Shown: positions 5,973 through 13,434 of the stretch, piece after piece | Layout: each line of letters begins with the position of its first letter | Numbering within the stretch: the stretch's first letter is position 1 | From: Rhabdothermincola_A sp041688815 | Lineage (GTDB): Bacteria; Actinomycetota; Acidimicrobiia; Acidimicrobiales; Acidimicrobilacustridaceae | Assembly (NCBI GenBank): GCA_041688815.1 | Contig: JBDNHK010000096.1 | Location: 1 to 22,210, forward strand | Length of the DNA stretch: 22,210 nucleotides | Direction: 5' to 3' | The notes under the pieces: model-generated | The model's database searches: none | What the model was told of the DNA's origin: nothing | What the model saw: the letters and a program-made list of their open reading frames with translations, nothing else | Program-made: the position numbers and the translations under genes

Positions 5973-7382
5973 GTGGTCCCAACGGCCGAGAATTTCGATG
6001 TGGTCATCATCGGTGGTGGTCCTGGCGGGTACGCCGCCGCGCTCTATGGCGCGTCGGCCGGCCTCGATGTGGCCCTCATCGAGAAGAACAAGGTGGGGGG
6101 AACCTGCCTGCACGTCGGTTGTGTCCCGGCCAAGGAACTCCTCGAGACCGCCGCCGTGCACCGCGCCATCCTGGGGGCGCCGGCCTTCGGCATCACCGCC
6201 GGTGAGCCCGAGCTCGACTTCGCCGTCACCCAGTCCCGCAAGCAGGCCGTCATCGACCAGCTCTTCGGGGGCCTCAGCGGGCTCATGAAGGCCCGCAAGA
6301 TCACCGTCCTCGACGGCACCGGCACCCTCCACGCCGACCACGTGGTGAAGGTGACCGGTGGTTCGTCGGGTGACCAGGAGCTGTTCGGCACGCACGTCAT
6401 CCTGGCTTCGGGTTCGGTGCCCCGAACCATCCCCGGTTTCGACGTCGCCGCGCCCCTGGTCGTCACCTCCGACGAACTCCTGTCGATCGAACGGCTCCCC
6501 GCATCGGCGGTGGTCATCGGCGGCGGCGCCATCGGGTGTGAGTTCGCTTCGATGATGAGCGATCTCGGTACCAGCGTCACCATCCTCGAGGCTCTGCCCA
6601 AGATCCTCCCTGGCTGCGACGACGACATCACCCGCGTGGTGCTCAAGTCCTTCAAGAAGCGCAAGATCGACGTGCGTACCGGCGTGGCCGTGACGGGTCA
6701 CGAGCCCCACGACGGCGGCACCAAGGTGCGGTTCGGAGACGGGGAGTCCGTCGACGTCGAGATGGTCGTCGTGTCGGTCGGTCGTCGCCCGCTGTCGGAG
6801 AACCTCGGGCTCGACGGCACCGCCGTCAAGGTCACCGAACGGGGCCACGTCGACGTGGACGAATGGTGTCGCACCGCCGAGCCCGGGGTCTACGCCGTCG
6901 GCGACCTCATCGCCACCCCGGCGCTGGCCCACGTCGGTTTCGCCGAAGGCATCTGCGTCATCCAGGACCTTCTCGGCGAGGACCCCGTGCCCGTCGACTA
7001 CGGGCGGGTGCCGTGGTGCATCTACTGCCACCCGGAGGTCAGCTTCGTGGGCCACTCCGAGGCCAGCGCCAAGGAGGCCGGGCTCGACGTGGTGGTCAGC
7101 AAGCACCGCTACTCCGGCAACGCCCGGGCCCTGATCCTCGACGAGCCCGACGGCATGGTGAAGGTCATCGCCGAGAAGCGGCCCGACGGCACCGGGGGCC
7201 GACTCCTCGGCGTGCACATGGTCGGTCCGTGGGTCACCGAGCAGTTGGGCCAGGCCTACATGGCCGTCAACTGGGAGGCCACCGCCGAGGAGGTCGCCCA
7301 CTTCATCCAACCCCATCCGTCCTTGAGTGAACTGTTCGGCGAGAGCGTGCTCGGCCTCACCGGTCGGTCACTCCACGGCTGA
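5973..7382 (+). CDS. lpdA: Dihydrolipoamide dehydrogenase (E3)
   Basis: A flavoprotein of about 469 residues, the usual E3 length, which reoxidises dihydrolipoamide on E2 with NAD+. Motifs, numbered from GTG 5973: FAD-binding GGGPGG (14-19), redox-active disulfide C45-LHVG-C50 in GGTCLHVGCVPAK, second Rossmann motif VVIGGGAIGCEFAS, the FAD-contacting YAVGDL, and the C-terminal H448-PSLSE453 pair that forms the catalytic His-Glu dyad. The start is debatable. GTG 5973 is the conventional choice but overlaps the strong GAGGAGG at 5967-5973. ACG 5982 lies 8 nt after that sequence and gives (M)AENFDVVIIGGG, the common N-terminus of E3 enzymes. It leads an operon with the E2 gene 55 nt downstream and the LipB-LipA gene after that. 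Confidence 0.96.
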   Translation: MVPTAENFDVVIIGGGPGGYAAALYGASAGLDVALIEKNKVGGTCLHVGCVPAKELLETAAVHRAILGAPAFGITAGEPELDFAVTQSRKQAVIDQLFGGLSGLMKARKITVLDGTGTLHADHVVKVTGGSSGDQELFGTHVILASGSVPRTIPGFDVAAPLVVTSDELLSIERLPASAVVIGGGAIGCEFASMMSDLGTSVTILEALPKILPGCDDDITRVVLKSFKKRKIDVRTGVAVTGHEPHDGGTKVRFGDGESVDVEMVVVSVGRRPLSENLGLDGTAVKVTERGHVDVDEWCRTAEPGVYAVGDLIATPALAHVGFAEGICVIQDLLGEDPVPVDYGRVPWCIYCHPEVSFVGHSEASAKEAGLDVVVSKHRYSGNARALILDEPDGMVKVIAEKRPDGTGGRLLGVHMVGPWVTEQLGQAYMAVNWEATAEEVAHFIQPHPSLSELFGESVLGLTGRSLHG

Positions 7383-7437
7383 CGGCACCCGCCGCCGACC
7401 GGAACCCCACCCCCCATCGACAGAGGAAATCCGTCTC

Positions 7438-8832
7438 ATGGCCGAGATCCAGCTGCCCCAACTCGGTGAGTCGGTCACCGAGGGCACCATCACGAAGTGG
7501 TTCAAGAAGGTCGGTGAACAAATCGCCGAGGACGAGGTCCTGTTCGAGGTGTCCACCGACAAGGTCGACTCGGAGGTGCCGTCACCGGTGGCCGGCGTGA
7601 TCACCGAGATCCGCGTGCCCGAGGGCGACACGGTCGACGTGGGCACGATCATCGCCGTCGTCGGTGATGCCGGTTCGGCCCCCGCTCCGGTGCCGGCCCC
7701 CGAAACCGAGGCGCCGGCCGCCGCGGAGCCCGAGCCCGTCGTCGCCCCGGCGCCACCCGCGGCCGCGGCGCCACCCGTCGCGCCGGCCCCGCCCGCCCCC
7801 GGCCCGGCCTCAGTCCCGGCAGTGCCCGCGACCGCCTCCGTCGGAGCCCCTTCCGGCGCCAACGCCGGGCGGCTGCTGTCCCCGATCGTGCGCCAACTGG
7901 TGAACGACTACGACCTCGACCCGGGGCAGATCCCCGGGTCCGGCCCCGGTGGGCGGATCACGAGGGCCGACGTCGACCTGGCCATCCGGGAAAAGACGGC
8001 CACGGCCACGTCGGCCACGTCGGCCGGGGCCGCCTCACCCGCGATCAGCCCCCAATCGACACCCGGGGCCCCGAACAGCGTCGGCGCCCGCCGCCCCGCC
8101 CCGGCCCCCCGTTCGGGCACCGGCGACACCCCCGAACTGCTCAACAACATCCGCCGCCGCACGGGCGAGCACATGGTGATGTCGAAGGCCACCTCGCCCC
8201 ACGCCTACACCATCGTCGAGGTCGACTACGAGAACGTCGAACGCGTCCGCCGTGGCCACCGTGACGACTTCAAGGCCGCCGAGGGCTTCAGCCTCACCTA
8301 TCTGCCGTTCATCGCCCGGGCGGTCGTCGACGCCCTTCGCCTCTACCCGCACATGAATGCGTCCGTGGGCGACGGCGAACTGATCGTGCACAACTACGTG
8401 AACCTGTCCGTGGCCGTCGATCTCGACTTCGAGGGGCTCCTGGCGCCGGTGGTGCACGAGGCCGACGACAAGCGCCTCCGGGCCATCGCCCGTGACATCA
8501 ACGACCTGGCCACCCGGGCCCGCACCAAGAAGCTGTCAGCCGACGACATCGTGGGCGGCACCTTCACCCTGTCCAACTCGGGGTCGTTCGGCAGCTATCT
8601 CGTGTTGCCGGTCATCAACCAGCCCCAGGTCGCCATCTTGAGCACCGACGGGGTGAGCCGCAAACCGGTCGTGGTCACCGACGACGGCGGGGGCGAATCG
8701 ATCGCCATCCACTCCGTCGGCCTGCTGGGTATGGCGTGGGACCACCGGGCTTTCGACGGGGCCTACGCCGCCGCCTTCCTGCGCGAGGTCAAGGAGAACC
8801 TCGAGGGTCGTGATTGGGAAGCCGAGCTCTGA
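7438..8832 (+). CDS. 2-oxoacid dehydrogenase complex E2, dihydrolipoyllysine acyltransferase
   Basis: A 464-residue E2 core protein. The single lipoyl domain (2-77) has the lipoyl lysine K42 in STDKVDSEVPSP. An Ala/Pro-rich swinging linker follows (about 78-143), then the E3/E1-binding domain (144-184; RLLSPIVRQLVNDY and GGRITRADVDLAI), a second flexible linker (185-230), and the acyltransferase domain with H436-x3-D440 in DHRAFDG. It transfers the acyl group from the E1 thiamine intermediate to CoA. Whether the complex uses pyruvate, 2-oxoglutarate or branched-chain acids cannot be decided, because no E1 gene is in the window. ATG 7438 follows AGAGGA at 7422-7427. The next gene, the fused LipB-LipA, starts 16 nt after the stop, so this E2 lies directly beside the enzyme predicted to lipoylate it. 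Confidence 0.95.
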   Translation: MAEIQLPQLGESVTEGTITKWFKKVGEQIAEDEVLFEVSTDKVDSEVPSPVAGVITEIRVPEGDTVDVGTIIAVVGDAGSAPAPVPAPETEAPAAAEPEPVVAPAPPAAAAPPVAPAPPAPGPASVPAVPATASVGAPSGANAGRLLSPIVRQLVNDYDLDPGQIPGSGPGGRITRADVDLAIREKTATATSATSAGAASPAISPQSTPGAPNSVGARRPAPAPRSGTGDTPELLNNIRRRTGEHMVMSKATSPHAYTIVEVDYENVERVRRGHRDDFKAAEGFSLTYLPFIARAVVDALRLYPHMNASVGDGELIVHNYVNLSVAVDLDFEGLLAPVVHEADDKRLRAIARDINDLATRARTKKLSADDIVGGTFTLSNSGSFGSYLVLPVINQPQVAILSTDGVSRKPVVVTDDGGGESIAIHSVGLLGMAWDHRAFDGAYAAAFLREVKENLEGRDWEAEL

Positions 8833-8848
8833 TGGGGCGCCACCGACG

Positions 8849-10657
8849 ATGACCGCGACGCCGTCGCCGGCCACTGCGCTCGTCGCCGCCGACCCGATGG
8901 TCGCGGCGCGACCGTTGCGGGTCCGCTGGCTGGGCACCGTGCCCTACGGCGAGGCCCACGTCGTCCAGAAGGCGCTGTTCGGCCACGGAGACGACGACTG
9001 GCTGCTGCTGCTGGAGCACCCCCACGTCTACACCCTCGGGGCGCGAGCCGACGCCCAGCACGTACTCGTCGATCCGGCCTCGGTCGGGGCCGAGCTCGTC
9101 CGTAGCGATCGCGGGGGCGATGTCACCTACCACGGACCCGGCCAGTTGGTCGGCTACCCGATCTTCACGGTGCCCGGCAAGCGGGGCGGGGGGATGGCCG
9201 ACACCGTCGCCTACGTGTGCTCCATCGAGCAGCTCGTCATCGACACCCTGACCGACCTGGGTCTCACCGACGTGGGGAGACTCCGCGAGTACCCCGGGGT
9301 GTGGGTCGAGCCCGGGGGGTCGAACCCCCGCAAGATCGCCGCCATCGGGGTGCGCCTCGATCGGGGGCGGTCGATGCACGGCTTCGCCCTCAACGTGGCG
9401 CCCGCCATGTCGATGTTCGGGCACATCGTTCCGTGCGGCATCACCGACAAGGGCGTCACGTCGCTGGCGCTCGAGGGCGTCGACGTCACCATGGGCGAGG
9501 TGGTCGACGCGCTGGTGGCCTCTGCCGTTGCTCGTTGGGTGGGGGCGGGGCGCCCGTGGGAGCGCGCCGACGTGGTGGGCGCCGGGGCGCGGGGGGCCGA
9601 CCGCGACCTGTCGCCGTTCAGCCGGGGCCTCGGTCCGGGCGCACCGGTGCGCACCGCCAGCGATCACGGGCCGGCACCGACGTCGGCCGACGGGGTATCG
9701 GTCGTCGATGCCGGCGGCGAGCCCGTGGCCGTGGCCGGGCCGTCGTTGCGTCTGCGGGGACGGCTGGCCGACGCCGGGGTGGCATCGGGCCTGGCGGTCG
9801 CGGAACGCAAGCCCGCCTGGTTGCGGGCGCCGGTCCGACTCGGTGGTGGGGTGCTGGCGGTGGAGCACACGATCCGCGATCTCGGGCTGGTCACGGTGTG
9901 CGAGGAAGCGGGCTGCCCCAACCGGTCCGAGTGCTGGGCCGACGGCACGGCGACGTTCATGATCAACGGTGAGCGCTGCACCCGCGCCTGCGGGTTCTGC
10001 CTCGTCGACACGCAAAAGCCCGAGGCCCTCGACCCGACCGAGCCCGAACGCGTGGCCGAGGCGGTCGCCCGGATGGGCATCACCTTCGCCGTCGTCACCA
10101 CGGTGGCCCGCGACGACCTGCCCGACGAAGGGGCTGGGGCCATGGCCCTGACCGTCGAGGCCATCCGGCGCCGGACCCCCGGGGTGCAGGTCGAGGTGCT
10201 CATCTCCGACTGCCGCGGCCGGCCCGACGCCCTCGACACGATCTTCGCCAGTCGCCCCGACGTGCTGAACCACAACGTCGAGACGGTCCCCCGGCTCCAG
10301 CGGGCCGTGCGCCCGTCAGCGGGCTACGCCCGGTCGCTGTCGGTGCTGGCCCGGGCCCGGGCCGCAGGTTTGGCCACCAAGTCCGGGTTGGTGGTGGGGA
10401 TGGGGGAGACCGACGTCGAGGTCGTGGCCACCCTGGCCGACCTGGCCGGTGTGGGCGTGGGCATCGTCACCATCGGGCAGTACCTGCGCCCCACGTCGAA
10501 CCACCTCCCGGTGCACCGCTGGGTCACCCCGGCCCAGTTCGACGCCTATCGGGTCGCGGGAGAGGCGATGGGCATCGCCCACGTCGAGTCCAGCCCGCTC
10601 ACCCGCTCCAGCTACCACGCCCGGCAGGCCTCGGAGGCCGTCTCCGCCAGGGTCTGA
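8849..10657 (+). CDS. Fused LipB-LipA: octanoyltransferase and lipoyl synthase in one polypeptide
   Basis: One uninterrupted 602-residue frame encodes both steps of de novo lipoylation. Residues about 22-235 are LipB: LLLLEHPHVYTLG, the signature RGGDVTYHGPGQL (88-100), catalytic lysine K162 (PRKIAAIG) and catalytic cysteine C196 (PCGITDKGVTSL). A Gly/Ala/Pro-rich linker (about 236-315) leads to LipA: RKPAWLRAP, the auxiliary-cluster motif C351-x4-C356-x5-C362, the radical-SAM motif C377-x3-C381-x2-C384, and the RSSYHA serine motif (586-591). LipB moves octanoate from acyl carrier protein to the E2 lysine; LipA then inserts two sulfurs. All key residues of both enzymes are present. The start is uncertain: ATG 8810 would overlap the E2 gene, 8849 fits a 16-nt gap, and ATG 8897 still keeps the LipB core. 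LipB and LipA are normally separate proteins. Confidence 0.95.
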   Translation: MTATPSPATALVAADPMVAARPLRVRWLGTVPYGEAHVVQKALFGHGDDDWLLLLEHPHVYTLGARADAQHVLVDPASVGAELVRSDRGGDVTYHGPGQLVGYPIFTVPGKRGGGMADTVAYVCSIEQLVIDTLTDLGLTDVGRLREYPGVWVEPGGSNPRKIAAIGVRLDRGRSMHGFALNVAPAMSMFGHIVPCGITDKGVTSLALEGVDVTMGEVVDALVASAVARWVGAGRPWERADVVGAGARGADRDLSPFSRGLGPGAPVRTASDHGPAPTSADGVSVVDAGGEPVAVAGPSLRLRGRLADAGVASGLAVAERKPAWLRAPVRLGGGVLAVEHTIRDLGLVTVCEEAGCPNRSECWADGTATFMINGERCTRACGFCLVDTQKPEALDPTEPERVAEAVARMGITFAVVTTVARDDLPDEGAGAMALTVEAIRRRTPGVQVEVLISDCRGRPDALDTIFASRPDVLNHNVETVPRLQRAVRPSAGYARSLSVLARARAAGLATKSGLVVGMGETDVEVVATLADLAGVGVGIVTIGQYLRPTSNHLPVHRWVTPAQFDAYRVAGEAMGIAHVESSPLTRSSYHARQASEAVSARV

Positions 10658-10682
10658 GGGGGGTCGGTCCCGGTAGCCTCAG
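10654..10682 (+). terminator. Hairpin over the LipB-LipA stop codon (weak terminator candidate)
   Basis: CTGAGG (10654-10659) is exactly inverted as CCTCAG (10677-10682), with a few extra G-C pairs possible inside the loop. It spans the stop codon and overlaps the -10 box of the next gene. There is no U tract. It could be an end-of-operon structure, an operator for the downstream promoter, or chance. Confidence 0.3.
10674..10679 (+). promoter_or_regulatory. -10 element (TAGCCT) for the leaderless M24 peptidase gene
   Basis: TAGCCT fits TANNNT and ends 6 nt before ATG 10686. Transcription would therefore start at the A of the start codon. AGGGG directly abuts the ATG, too close to work as a Shine-Dalgarno sequence. 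Confidence 0.45.
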
Positions 10683-10685
10683 GGG

Positions 10686-11792
10686 ATGCATTCCGAACGA
10701 CTGGCCCGGGTGCGGGCCGCGATGGTCGCCGACTCGATCGATGTCTGTCTGCTCTCGGTCGGCCCCGACCTGCCCTGGCTGAGCGGCTACGAGGCCATGC
10801 CCCTCGAACGGCTGACCATGCTCGTGGTTCCCTGTGACGGCGAGGCCGTGCTGGTGATGCCCCGGCTCGAGGTGCCCCGCGTCGTCGAGCGCCCCGAGGT
10901 CTTCTCGATCCGGTCATGGGGCGAGACCGAGGACCCCGTCGCCATCGTGGCCGGGCTGATCGGCTCAGCCGCCGTTGCCGCCATCGGCAACCACACGTGG
11001 GCTCAGTTCCTCGTGGGTCTCCAGCGCCAGCTTCCGGCGACCCGCTTCACCACCACATCCGAGGTCATCGGCCCGCTGCGGGCGGTCAAGGACGCGGCCG
11101 AGGTGCAAGCCCTCCGGCGGGCCGCTGCGAGCGTCGACCGCATCGCCGCCGCCCTTCAGGCCGGCGACATCGCGCTCGTCGGGCGCACCGAGGCGGAGGT
11201 GTCCGCCGATCTCGGCCGTCGGATCCTGGCCGAGGGTCACGACCGGGTGAACTTCGCCATCGTCGCGGCCGGAGCCAACGCCGCCAGCCCGCACCACGAA
11301 CCGGGACGCCGCGTCATCGGCCCCGGAGAGGTGGTGCTGTGCGACTTCGGAGGCACCATGATGGCCGACGGAGGGGCGGGCTACTGCTCCGACATCACCC
11401 GCTGTGTGGTCACCGGTGAGATCCCTGCCGAGGTCGCCGAGGTCTACGAGGTCCTGCACGCCGCCCAACGCGCCGGCGTGCAGGCCGGCGTCGTCGGCAC
11501 CCCGTGCGAGGACATCGACGCCGCGGCGCGTGCCGTCATCGACGACGCCGGTCTCGGCGAGTTCTTCGTGCATCGCACCGGCCACGGCATCGGTGTCGAG
11601 GCCCACGAGGATCCCTACATCGTGAGCGGCAACACCGTGCCGCTGGTCGCCGGCCACGCCTACTCGGTGGAGCCGGGCATCTACCTCCCGGGCCGGTTCG
11701 GGCTGCGCCTCGAGGACATCGTGGTCGCCACCGACCACGGCCCCGACTCCCTCAACCGGGTCGACCACCGCCTCCACCCCGTCGACGCCTGA
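10686..11792 (+). CDS. M24 family metallopeptidase (Xaa-Pro aminopeptidase-like)
   Basis: A 368-residue protein with a creatinase-type N-terminal domain (about 1-130, including LPWLSGYEAMPLERLTMLVV) and a C-terminal pita-bread metallopeptidase domain. All five metal ligands are visible: D220 (CDFGG), D236 (SDITR), H300 (RTGHGIG), E329 (SVEPGIY) and E343 (RLEDIV). Members remove an N-terminal residue preceding proline, or act as dipeptidases; the exact specificity cannot be read from sequence. ATG 10686 starts the conserved RLARVRAAM helix and is set 6 nt after a TANNNT box. The gene begins 28 nt after the lipoylation operon, and the membrane protein gene follows after 37 nt, possibly on the same transcript. 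Confidence 0.94.
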   Translation: MHSERLARVRAAMVADSIDVCLLSVGPDLPWLSGYEAMPLERLTMLVVPCDGEAVLVMPRLEVPRVVERPEVFSIRSWGETEDPVAIVAGLIGSAAVAAIGNHTWAQFLVGLQRQLPATRFTTTSEVIGPLRAVKDAAEVQALRRAAASVDRIAAALQAGDIALVGRTEAEVSADLGRRILAEGHDRVNFAIVAAGANAASPHHEPGRRVIGPGEVVLCDFGGTMMADGGAGYCSDITRCVVTGEIPAEVAEVYEVLHAAQRAGVQAGVVGTPCEDIDAAARAVIDDAGLGEFFVHRTGHGIGVEAHEDPYIVSGNTVPLVAGHAYSVEPGIYLPGRFGLRLEDIVVATDHGPDSLNRVDHRLHPVDA

Positions 11793-11829
11793 CCACGACG
11801 CCCCCACGCCAGGACCCCGACCTCAGCCG

Positions 11830-12696
11830 ATGATCAGCTTCGATGCCGCCTCCGTGTTCTTGCAATGGGCCACGGGGGGGCTGCTCTTCCTCTGGGTCAC
11901 CACCCGACGTCGCGAGGTCTCGCTCGGTTACGGCTGGCTGATGCGGGGTACCTACGGGCTGATGGCCGCCGGCGCCGCCTACATCGGGATCGCCGTCATC
12001 GAGCCGAACCTGGTCCGCGATCTCTCGTCGATCGGAGTGGCCCTCGCCGCCGGGGTGGCGTTGCTGTCGTCGGTGCTGCGGCGCAAGGCCGGTGTCGCCG
12101 GACAGCGGGAGTTGGCCGAGGCCCGAACGACGAGAGTCGCGGCGATGACGGGGATCGACCGGGAAGCGGAGGCCAAGGACGCGACGGTCCCCGAGTTCGA
12201 CCCCCGTCTCGACCTGATTGCTCCCATCATCGGAACGGTCGGGGTCGTGGCTGCCGCGGTGGCGGCGGCGAACGCCGCCGACGGCCCCGTGTGGCTGGCC
12301 ATCGCCCGGTTCGTGGTGGGCGCGGCTTTCCTGGGCGCGGTCAGCGACGCCATGTTGCTCGGGCACTGGTACCTGGTGCAGCCGGGAATGCTGCGGGGCC
12401 CGCTGCTCGAAATGGTGCGCTGGACCGGGTGGTTGTGGGGGCCCGAGGTGGTCCTGCTGCTGGTGCCGGTGGGCATGGTGTCGGCGCTCGACGGCACCAT
12501 CGACGATGGGTACAACGGGCTGCTGTCGTGGTTCTGGTTGATGTCGGCGGTGACCACCATCGGCTTGGTGATCGTCACCCGCTTGGCCCTCAAGGAGCGC
12601 TCCTACAGCGCGGTCATGGCCGCCACCGGACTGCTCTATCTCGCCATCCTCACCGCCTTCGGCATCGATCTGGTGGCGCGAGCACTACTTTCTTAG
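11830..12696 (+). CDS. Uncharacterised polytopic membrane protein with a GHWYL motif
   Basis: A 288-residue protein dominated by hydrophobic segments, with about eight likely transmembrane helices at roughly 5-23, 37-57, 65-83, 128-149, 155-176, 199-220, 230-250 and 261-285. A hydrophilic, charged stretch (about 84-127, REAEAKDATVPEFD) separates the first three from the rest and is probably a cytoplasmic loop. The most distinctive motif is MLLGHWYLVQPGM (175-187), where the conserved-looking histidine sits just after a helix and could bind metal or heme; this is speculation. I do not recognise a named family. ATG 11830 has only a weak upstream AGGA, consistent with expression by read-through from the M24 gene. 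The stop TAG overlaps the promoter-like box of the Ku gene. Confidence 0.75.
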   Translation: MISFDAASVFLQWATGGLLFLWVTTRRREVSLGYGWLMRGTYGLMAAGAAYIGIAVIEPNLVRDLSSIGVALAAGVALLSSVLRRKAGVAGQRELAEARTTRVAAMTGIDREAEAKDATVPEFDPRLDLIAPIIGTVGVVAAAVAAANAADGPVWLAIARFVVGAAFLGAVSDAMLLGHWYLVQPGMLRGPLLEMVRWTGWLWGPEVVLLLVPVGMVSALDGTIDDGYNGLLSWFWLMSAVTTIGLVIVTRLALKERSYSAVMAATGLLYLAILTAFGIDLVARALLS

Positions 12697-12699
12697 GGT
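12694..12699 (+). promoter_or_regulatory. Possible -10 element (TAGGGT) for the Ku gene
   Basis: TAGGGT fits TANNNT, overlaps the stop codon of the membrane protein gene and would give a leader of about 15 nt carrying the AAGGAG ribosome binding site (12709-12714). A second TANNNT (TACTTT, 12686-12691) lies just upstream. Confidence 0.3.
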
Positions 12700-12720
12700 C
12701 GGCGGGGGAAGGAGATGACC

Positions 12721-13402
12721 ATGCCCCGTGCCTTGTGGAGCGGTTCGATCAGCTTCGGGCTCGTCAACATCCCGGTGAAGCTCTACAGCGCCGTGAGTCG
12801 AAAGACGGTCCACTTCAACCAGATCGACCGGCGCACGGGCACCCGGGTCAAGCAGAAGCGGGTCGACGCCGAGACGGGCGAAGAGGTGCCGTGGGACGAG
12901 ATCGTGAAGGGCTACGAGTTGGCCTCGGGAGCGTTCGTCACGATCTCCGACGACGAACTGGCCGCACTCGACCTCAAAGCAGTGCGCACCATCGACATCG
13001 AGGAGTTCGTCGATCTCGGGCCATCGACCCCATGCTCTACGACGCCGCGTACTACCTGGTGCCGGACAAGGTCACCAAGCCCTACGCCCTCCTGGCGCGG
13101 GCCATGGAGGCGCAAGGCAAGGTGGGCATCGCCCACATGGTCGACATCGCCCTCTCGGAGCGCGAGATGGCCATGGCCACCCAACTCGTCGAGTCCCTCT
13201 CCGCCGATTTCGAAGCCGATCGTTTCCAGGACACCTATCGCGAGGCCGTGCTCGGTCTGATCGAGCGCAAGGCCTCGGGTGAGCACGTCATCGCGCCGGC
13301 GGCCGAGGCCGAGCCCGCCACCCCACTGCCCACGACGGGTCCGACACGGATGGGGCCGAGGCCACCCCGGCGACGGTGGATCCGCGCCAACAGACGGCCT
13401 GA
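12721..13402 (+). pseudogene. ku: Ku protein (non-homologous end joining), disrupted
   Basis: The product begins MPRALWSGSISFGLVNIPVKLYS, a hallmark bacterial Ku N-terminus, at ATG 12721, 6 nt after AAGGAG (12709-12714). The frame is lost at 13018-13021: EEFVDLG is followed in another frame by AIDPMLYDAAYYLVPDKVTKPY, so one base is missing, most simply one G from a GGGG run. In the second segment GKVGIAHMV joins directly to DIALSEREMAMATQLVESL (near 13140); bacterial Ku normally has about 40 more residues here (the LAALRPRDG / DEVR region of the beta-barrel). A second frame change near 13321-13324, one C lost from a CCCCC run, is needed to reach an acidic tail ending at TGA 13402. Ku dimers thread onto broken DNA ends and recruit LigD. 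No ligD gene is in the window. The gene looks inactivated, though sequencing error could explain the frameshifts. Confidence 0.85.
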
Positions 13403-13422
13403 GCGTGCCCGGGGTGCCCTGG

Positions 13423-13428
13423 TACCTT
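13423..13428 (+). promoter_or_regulatory. -10 element (TACCTT) for the leaderless methyltransferase-like gene
   Basis: TACCTT fits TANNNT and ends 6 nt before GTG 13435, with no Shine-Dalgarno sequence. It lies in the 32-nt gap after the natural end of the Ku reading frame and decides the start of the next gene. Confidence 0.45.
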
Positions 13429-13434
13429 TCGTCG

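Noticed and set aside
5709..7316. A 535-codon minus-strand open frame
   Set aside because: Antisense to the E3 gene, with no recognisable domain; a GC-bias artefact.
7660..8100. Repetitive Ala/Pro-coding DNA as a repeat element
   Set aside because: It encodes the flexible linkers of the E2 protein, which are expected to be Ala/Pro-rich, and does not need a separate explanation.
13010..13030. Programmed -1 frameshift in the Ku gene
   Set aside because: There is no X-XXY-YYZ slippery heptamer at CTCGGGCCATC and no obvious downstream stimulatory structure. The missing core segment and second frame change fit decay or error better than recoding.
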